A stretch of DNA of 64,000 bases, from assembly GCF_043641665.1 (NCBI RefSeq), contig NC_092186.1:14140001-14204000 (forward strand), given 5' to 3'. Under the pieces are notes generated by a model that worked only from the letters and a program-made list of their open reading frames with translations, was not told where the DNA came from and made no database searches. This DNA is from Enoplosus armatus (lineage: Eukaryota; Chordata; Actinopteri; Centrarchiformes; Enoplosidae). Numbering within the stretch: position 1 is the first letter of the stretch; every line of letters starts with the position of its first letter. Shown one piece after another: positions 60,319 through 64,000 of the stretch. The translations under genes were made by a program, and so were the position numbers.

Positions 60319-61777
60319 GGGGACACCTGGCCTGGAGACTCCAGCTTTGAATCGGTTGGGTGAAATTCCAGTAATATCCAAGCCCCCTTTTTTAATCAGC
60401 TTGATGTGCGTTTTCATTTTGCTAAATTACATTTGAAACATCACCCGCACAGGCGAGCGGCTTATGGGATTGCGGCGCCCTGCAGTATATAAACGGCGTG
60501 TGACAATAGAATAAACAGTCCGTGTTTAGAAACAGGCTGAACGGGAGGAGATACCAGGTTAAATCATAATCATAGGTTAAAGCATAATGTAGCACAGAAA
60601 ATGTTGCGTTACGTGGACTTGGACACACGCAAAATCTCATTTATTTTCCCACAGCAGAATATCTGAGTTTCCAACACGACACTCGTTTTTGTAATTTGTA
60701 CACACACTTTCTGCACGCTGCATGCTGCTCTTTGCTCATCAAATTACTTTTTTTCAATATTATTTGATCGAAAATAATTTGGTCTACGACAACGTGTTTT
60801 TTTCCCCCTTAAATTTTCTGAGGGAAAAACTAAATCTAGAGCCTTTGTTTATTATTATTATTATTATTATCATTATTATATATAATTGTGTCGACATCCC
60901 AGACATTGATGTGACATTTAAATTAAATTATAATATGATGAATTGGAATAAAATTTAAATTACATGAAACCTAATTTCTTGTTCAAAATAAAATCAGTGG
61001 TTTTGCTGTAGTTGAGCGTGTATCCAGATGTGTCTGGGCAGATGTGGTGGTTGTGTGAGCTGCACACATTCACCTGGGACCTGCAGACGGACTCGGTGTT
61101 GATGGAAACAACCTGCAGTGGTTTACCGGAGGAGGACCGGTGGGGAAAGCGCCACTGTGTGCTTTTCTTTCCACGCTTGAAGTAAATTGGAAGCGAAGAT
61201 TGAGTTCATCTAGCTTGAACTAGCAGCCCTCCGGGGGGAATATCTTATCCGGGAGAGCAGTCTCAGACGATGGGGCTTGAAATGAACAGTGTCAGGAGGA
61301 CTGCGCCCAGACTCCTAATCCTACCTGTCACTGAGAGGGAGAGCCAGCTGCCGGGGGAACCGCTCGTGCAGGTGAAGGTGCTGTGGATTTGACTCAGACA
61401 CGAGTCCAATAATATCACTTCTGTGGAGAGGGGTCACTTTTGCTCCCATAGTTAGTGACAACTAACTATGTATATATTTTCACCCTGAAGAGATATTTAA
61501 ACTGATATAAGAGGGCTGTTTTTAGGGAAACTATAACAAAAAGGGTGAAATATTTAGTTTAGTTTTATTACATATTGACAGCTTGCCTATACATACACCT
61601 TTTATATTTTCAACCTCAGCCCAGATACGTTTTCTAGCTCAATGAAAAATGTATTTAATTCGGTGAAATAGTTCCGTGTATCGCCATCCCACCTGTGGAT
61701 TGAGCTATAACACTTTGTGTTGCATTTTGTCCAAAGAATCTGGTGCATGTTGAAGAGAAAATTAGACACAAATAATC

Positions 61778-61780
61778 ACA

Positions 61781-61839
<59 letters not shown>
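61778..61839 (+). repeat. CA microsatellite upstream of lhx4
   Basis: About 30 CA units, 0.7 kb before the lhx4 start codon. Confidence 0.95.
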
Positions 61840-61841
<2 letters not shown>

Positions 61842-62190
61842 ATACTGTGAGCAGTGAACTCTGCAAGTACACCTCTCATCCTTTCTTTATAAATATGCCT
61901 TATTGTTGATTCCTAAAATAAAAGTGAAATGTAGCTGTTCCTCATTTTCCTGTCTGCATGGGAACCCCCTCTTCCTCCTCCTCCTCCTCCTCCTCTCCAG
62001 AAGGAGTCCTGCTGGCCCGGGGCCCCTCCGGGAGCCACTGCAGTGAGCTATTTATGGTCTCCACAGGAACAAGGTCCCGCCTCTCCGGAGACATTTTCAT
62101 ATACCATGTTAGACGCCTCTCCTCCTCTCCTTTCTCCTCCTCTCTTGTACACCTATGGAAGATGCTTTCCGCCACCGGGGGCCTCCTCTT

Positions 62191-62290
62191 CCTGCGCTCC
62201 TATTGGCCCCCCGTGAGCCTCTGCCGCGGTGACGTCAGGCCCCACCGCCCCTGCAGCGCTGAATGGACAGAGCAGCCTGTCTGATTCACT
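62191..62290 (+). promoter_or_regulatory. lhx4: Probable lhx4 core promoter
   Basis: GC-rich, with an inverted CCAAT box (ATTGG, 62202-62206) and a perfect palindromic CRE (TGACGTCA, 62230-62237) 23 bp apart. No TATA box seen. The spacing and orientation fit a CREB/NF-Y type promoter with transcription starting within the next 100 bp; the start site itself is inferred. Confidence 0.55.
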
Positions 62291-62520
62291 CCAAAACAGC
62301 TCGGCACTGCACGGCACGGCACGGACATCATCCCGGGAATAGAGACATAACAGGGATAGAGGCTTGACGGGACGGCGAGGGAGCTCACCCTGCAGAGAGG
62401 AGAGAGGCCTCAACATCAGCACCATCATACTTTTTTTTTTCTCCAGGAGACAGGACGGGGGAGAGCGCCCACAGTGTTGCGGGTGTATGTGCGTGCGTTT
62501 GTCTCCCGGTTTGGATCACG
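62291..62520 (+). other. lhx4: lhx4 5'UTR (inferred)
   Basis: GC-rich stretch between the promoter elements and the ATG, with a small ggcac direct repeat (62302-62324). No intron is evident. The extent is an inference. Confidence 0.5.
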
Positions 62521-62599
62521 ATGATGCAAAGTGCGGCGGTCCTACCGACAGAGAGTCCTGTAAAGAGTTTACCGGAGATTCTCGGAGTGCCACTGCAAC
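62521..62599 (+). CDS. lhx4: LIM homeobox 4, coding exon 1 (rest outside window)
   Basis: 79 nt, ends in phase 1 at donor gtaaga. Encodes MMQSAAVLPTESPVKSLPEI and LGVPLQ. Human LHX4 begins with the same pattern (MMQSA, VK-LPE-LGVP-Q) and its first exon also breaks before the codon following Gln. LHX4 is a LIM-homeodomain transcription factor required for pituitary development and for ventral motor-neuron identity. The two LIM domains and the homeodomain lie on later exons. The position after qsox1 agrees with vertebrate synteny. Confidence 0.93.
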
Positions 62600-64000
62600 G
62601 TAAGACACGTTTTTACCCTCCTTTTTTCCCTGTCGATTATCAATCCGGAAACCCGGTTGGCGAGTTCAACCTGTGCTGCGGGGGTTTCACTGTAGGGAGA
62701 GGGGGCTTTAGTTACTGTAACTCGGCCGAGGACGAGGAGAGCAGGCTGATCCTCTCAGTCTGAGACTGAGAGGCTGAAGCTCTCAGTCTCAGATGGTCAC
62801 GTACAGGCCAATGATGTGTCATGCTGCTTATATTTCAACGAGCATACGGACGTCTTAAATAATACTGATTATTGGCCTCAAAGCCAAGCAATGGCCATCC
62901 CGCATGTCCAATTAATCTTTGCAGCCTCACGGGGCTACAGGCTGTATTCTGCAATATGCTGCAACACTTGACTGTAGTGCAAATGATGGCACTTTGGTTA
63001 TTCATCCCATCCTTAATTATCTTTGTTATTTAAAGCCATAGTGTTTTATTGTCCAGTTTGGCCTCAAACTTTGCTGCATCCCCCGTCAGGTTTACAGCGA
63101 GCCTTCCCAGCCAACTGTTAATTTGTAAACGAGCCTGCATGGTCAAGAGATCAGACGCAGTTGTCATCACCCACCAGACAAATACACTCTGACTTTGATT
63201 GACACTCATTACTGGGTCAAATTAATTCAAATGAATTGCCTGATACACATTATTATCTCTGTCTCTGCAGCAAGGCCTGGATATCAGTTTGTGTTTTCAA
63301 GTTTTGCAATTAAGGGTGATTTAAAGCTGCAGTATTATAGTCCGTTTAGGAGATTATTCATAGAGGATAAAACCAAATATTTCTCATGAGCATCTTCTTG
63401 CATGTCCTACCTTCCAGCATCAAAGGCGAGAATTACCTTACATCTGTTGGTCCCGGCGTGTTAATCTGCTCCAGGCCCTTTATAATCTGATCGTGCAATC
63501 AAGACAGCAGTGCAATGGGATACATCTCTGCTCTGACCTAATTATTTATAGGCGAGCTAGTAAAATGTACAGATGGACCCGGTCTAATAGGCTACCTCCA
63601 AAACAAAATAATCCACAACAAAATGGGATAATACAGTTAGATAATTACTGGACTGCTCCTCGGTTTGAAAACACCGATAATAACAACTTCTGTTCCTTCC
63701 TGAAGCTCTAAATATTATTTTGGGTAAATTCCAACATGCATTTTGCTTCCGAATAACCAAAAAACACAAAATAATATTAAGCGTATTTTCTTTGCACCAC
63801 ATTGCTGTCGTCTGTTTAGTGAAAATCAGATGAAAACAAAAATACAGGTGAAGCAGGGTGACTATATGAGCTGATATGTGTCATATTAGAGTCCCTCGCA
63901 GCCTGTTGAGCAAAGTATATTAAACCTGCACTAAAGGAAAAAGAGACTATATGTGGTCGGCTTATGCTCTTCAATTTTATAAATCGAGGCAGATTAAAAG
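62600..64000 (+). other. lhx4: lhx4 intron 1 (5' part)
   Basis: 1.4 kb to the window end, no further exon. Contains a tripartite inverted/direct repeat (62751-62792) and non-repetitive stretches (62800-63190, 63380-63600) that may be conserved regulatory DNA. Confidence 0.7.
62751..62792. repeat. Tripartite palindromic repeat
   Basis: cctctcagtc, then tgagactgagag, then ctctcagtctca: the middle element can pair with either neighbour (12 perfect pairs with a 7-nt loop to the right, 10 pairs with a 3-nt loop to the left). Confidence 0.9.

Larger units (their letters stand above)
53421..62190. other. Intergenic region qsox1-lhx4
   Basis: 8.8 kb without a protein gene I can support. It holds CA microsatellites (54198-54229, 54346-54412, 59416-59453, 61778-61839), retroposon fragments (55893-56032, 58010-58115), a GGAT minisatellite (60283-60318) and many non-repetitive TAAT-containing blocks that could be lhx4 enhancers. 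Two stretches look like exons of an unannotated or 5' non-coding transcript (58740-58982, 61080-61371). Confidence 0.6.

Noticed and set aside
61958..62284. 108-codon plus-strand frame just before lhx4
   Set aside because: Covers the CTC repeat, CCAAT box and CRE; it is promoter DNA with a chance open frame and no conserved protein.
62153..62428. Minus-strand frames at the lhx4 promoter, considered as a divergent gene
   Set aside because: GC-rich DNA gives chance open frames on both strands; no protein similarity or splice signals.

Overview
The window is a piece of a teleost fish chromosome, most likely a percomorph. Its genes are split into many short exons with GT/AG borders, and AATAAA signals follow the last exons. 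The introns carry long CA/GT microsatellites and several interspersed repeats that I recognise as typical of spiny-rayed fishes. The species cannot be told from the sequence. All gene calls rest on recognising exon translations against remembered vertebrate orthologues and on joining exons by splice phase; no database search was run.

Three genes lie head to tail on the + strand: cep350, qsox1 and lhx4. This is the CEP350-QSOX1-LHX4 order of human 1q25, so the segment is an old block of conserved synteny. (1) Positions 1-25.9 kb hold the 3' part of cep350, a giant centrosomal CAP-Gly protein. Twenty-nine coding exons (735-22560) give about 2,743 codons in one open frame. The first exons, roughly 400 or more residues by comparison with human, lie upstream of the window. 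A 3.3 kb 3'UTR ends at AATAAA signals at 25801 and 25872. (2) Positions 27.1-53.4 kb hold a complete qsox1 (quiescin sulfhydryl oxidase 1): 13 coding exons and 819 residues. It has a signal peptide, a thioredoxin domain with WCGYC, a second redox-inactive thioredoxin fold, an Erv/ALR flavin domain with CRPC and CPAC, and a C-terminal membrane anchor. (3) After about 9 kb of intergenic DNA, the promoter, 5'UTR and first coding exon of lhx4 (62521-62599) are present, followed by part of intron 1. The rest of that gene is beyond the window.

The three genes do not form one pathway: cep350 acts at centrosome and cilium, qsox1 makes disulfides in the secretory pathway, and lhx4 is a LIM-homeodomain regulator of pituitary and motor-neuron development. 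Their lasting linkage may reflect lhx4 enhancers lying in qsox1 introns and the intergenic region. Many non-repetitive, TAAT-containing blocks there look like conserved non-coding elements, but this needs alignment to confirm.

I found no new enzyme or defence system. The points most worth checking are: a possible intronic poly(A) route to a soluble qsox1 isoform; complementary GT and CA repeats flanking qsox1 exons 9-10; a GT repeat pressed against the exon 6 acceptor; a near-perfect 60-nt hairpin in intron 9; a symmetric candidate cassette exon in cep350; a strong frame-breaking decoy donor after qsox1 exon 1; and a CCAAT plus perfect CRE promoter pair at lhx4.
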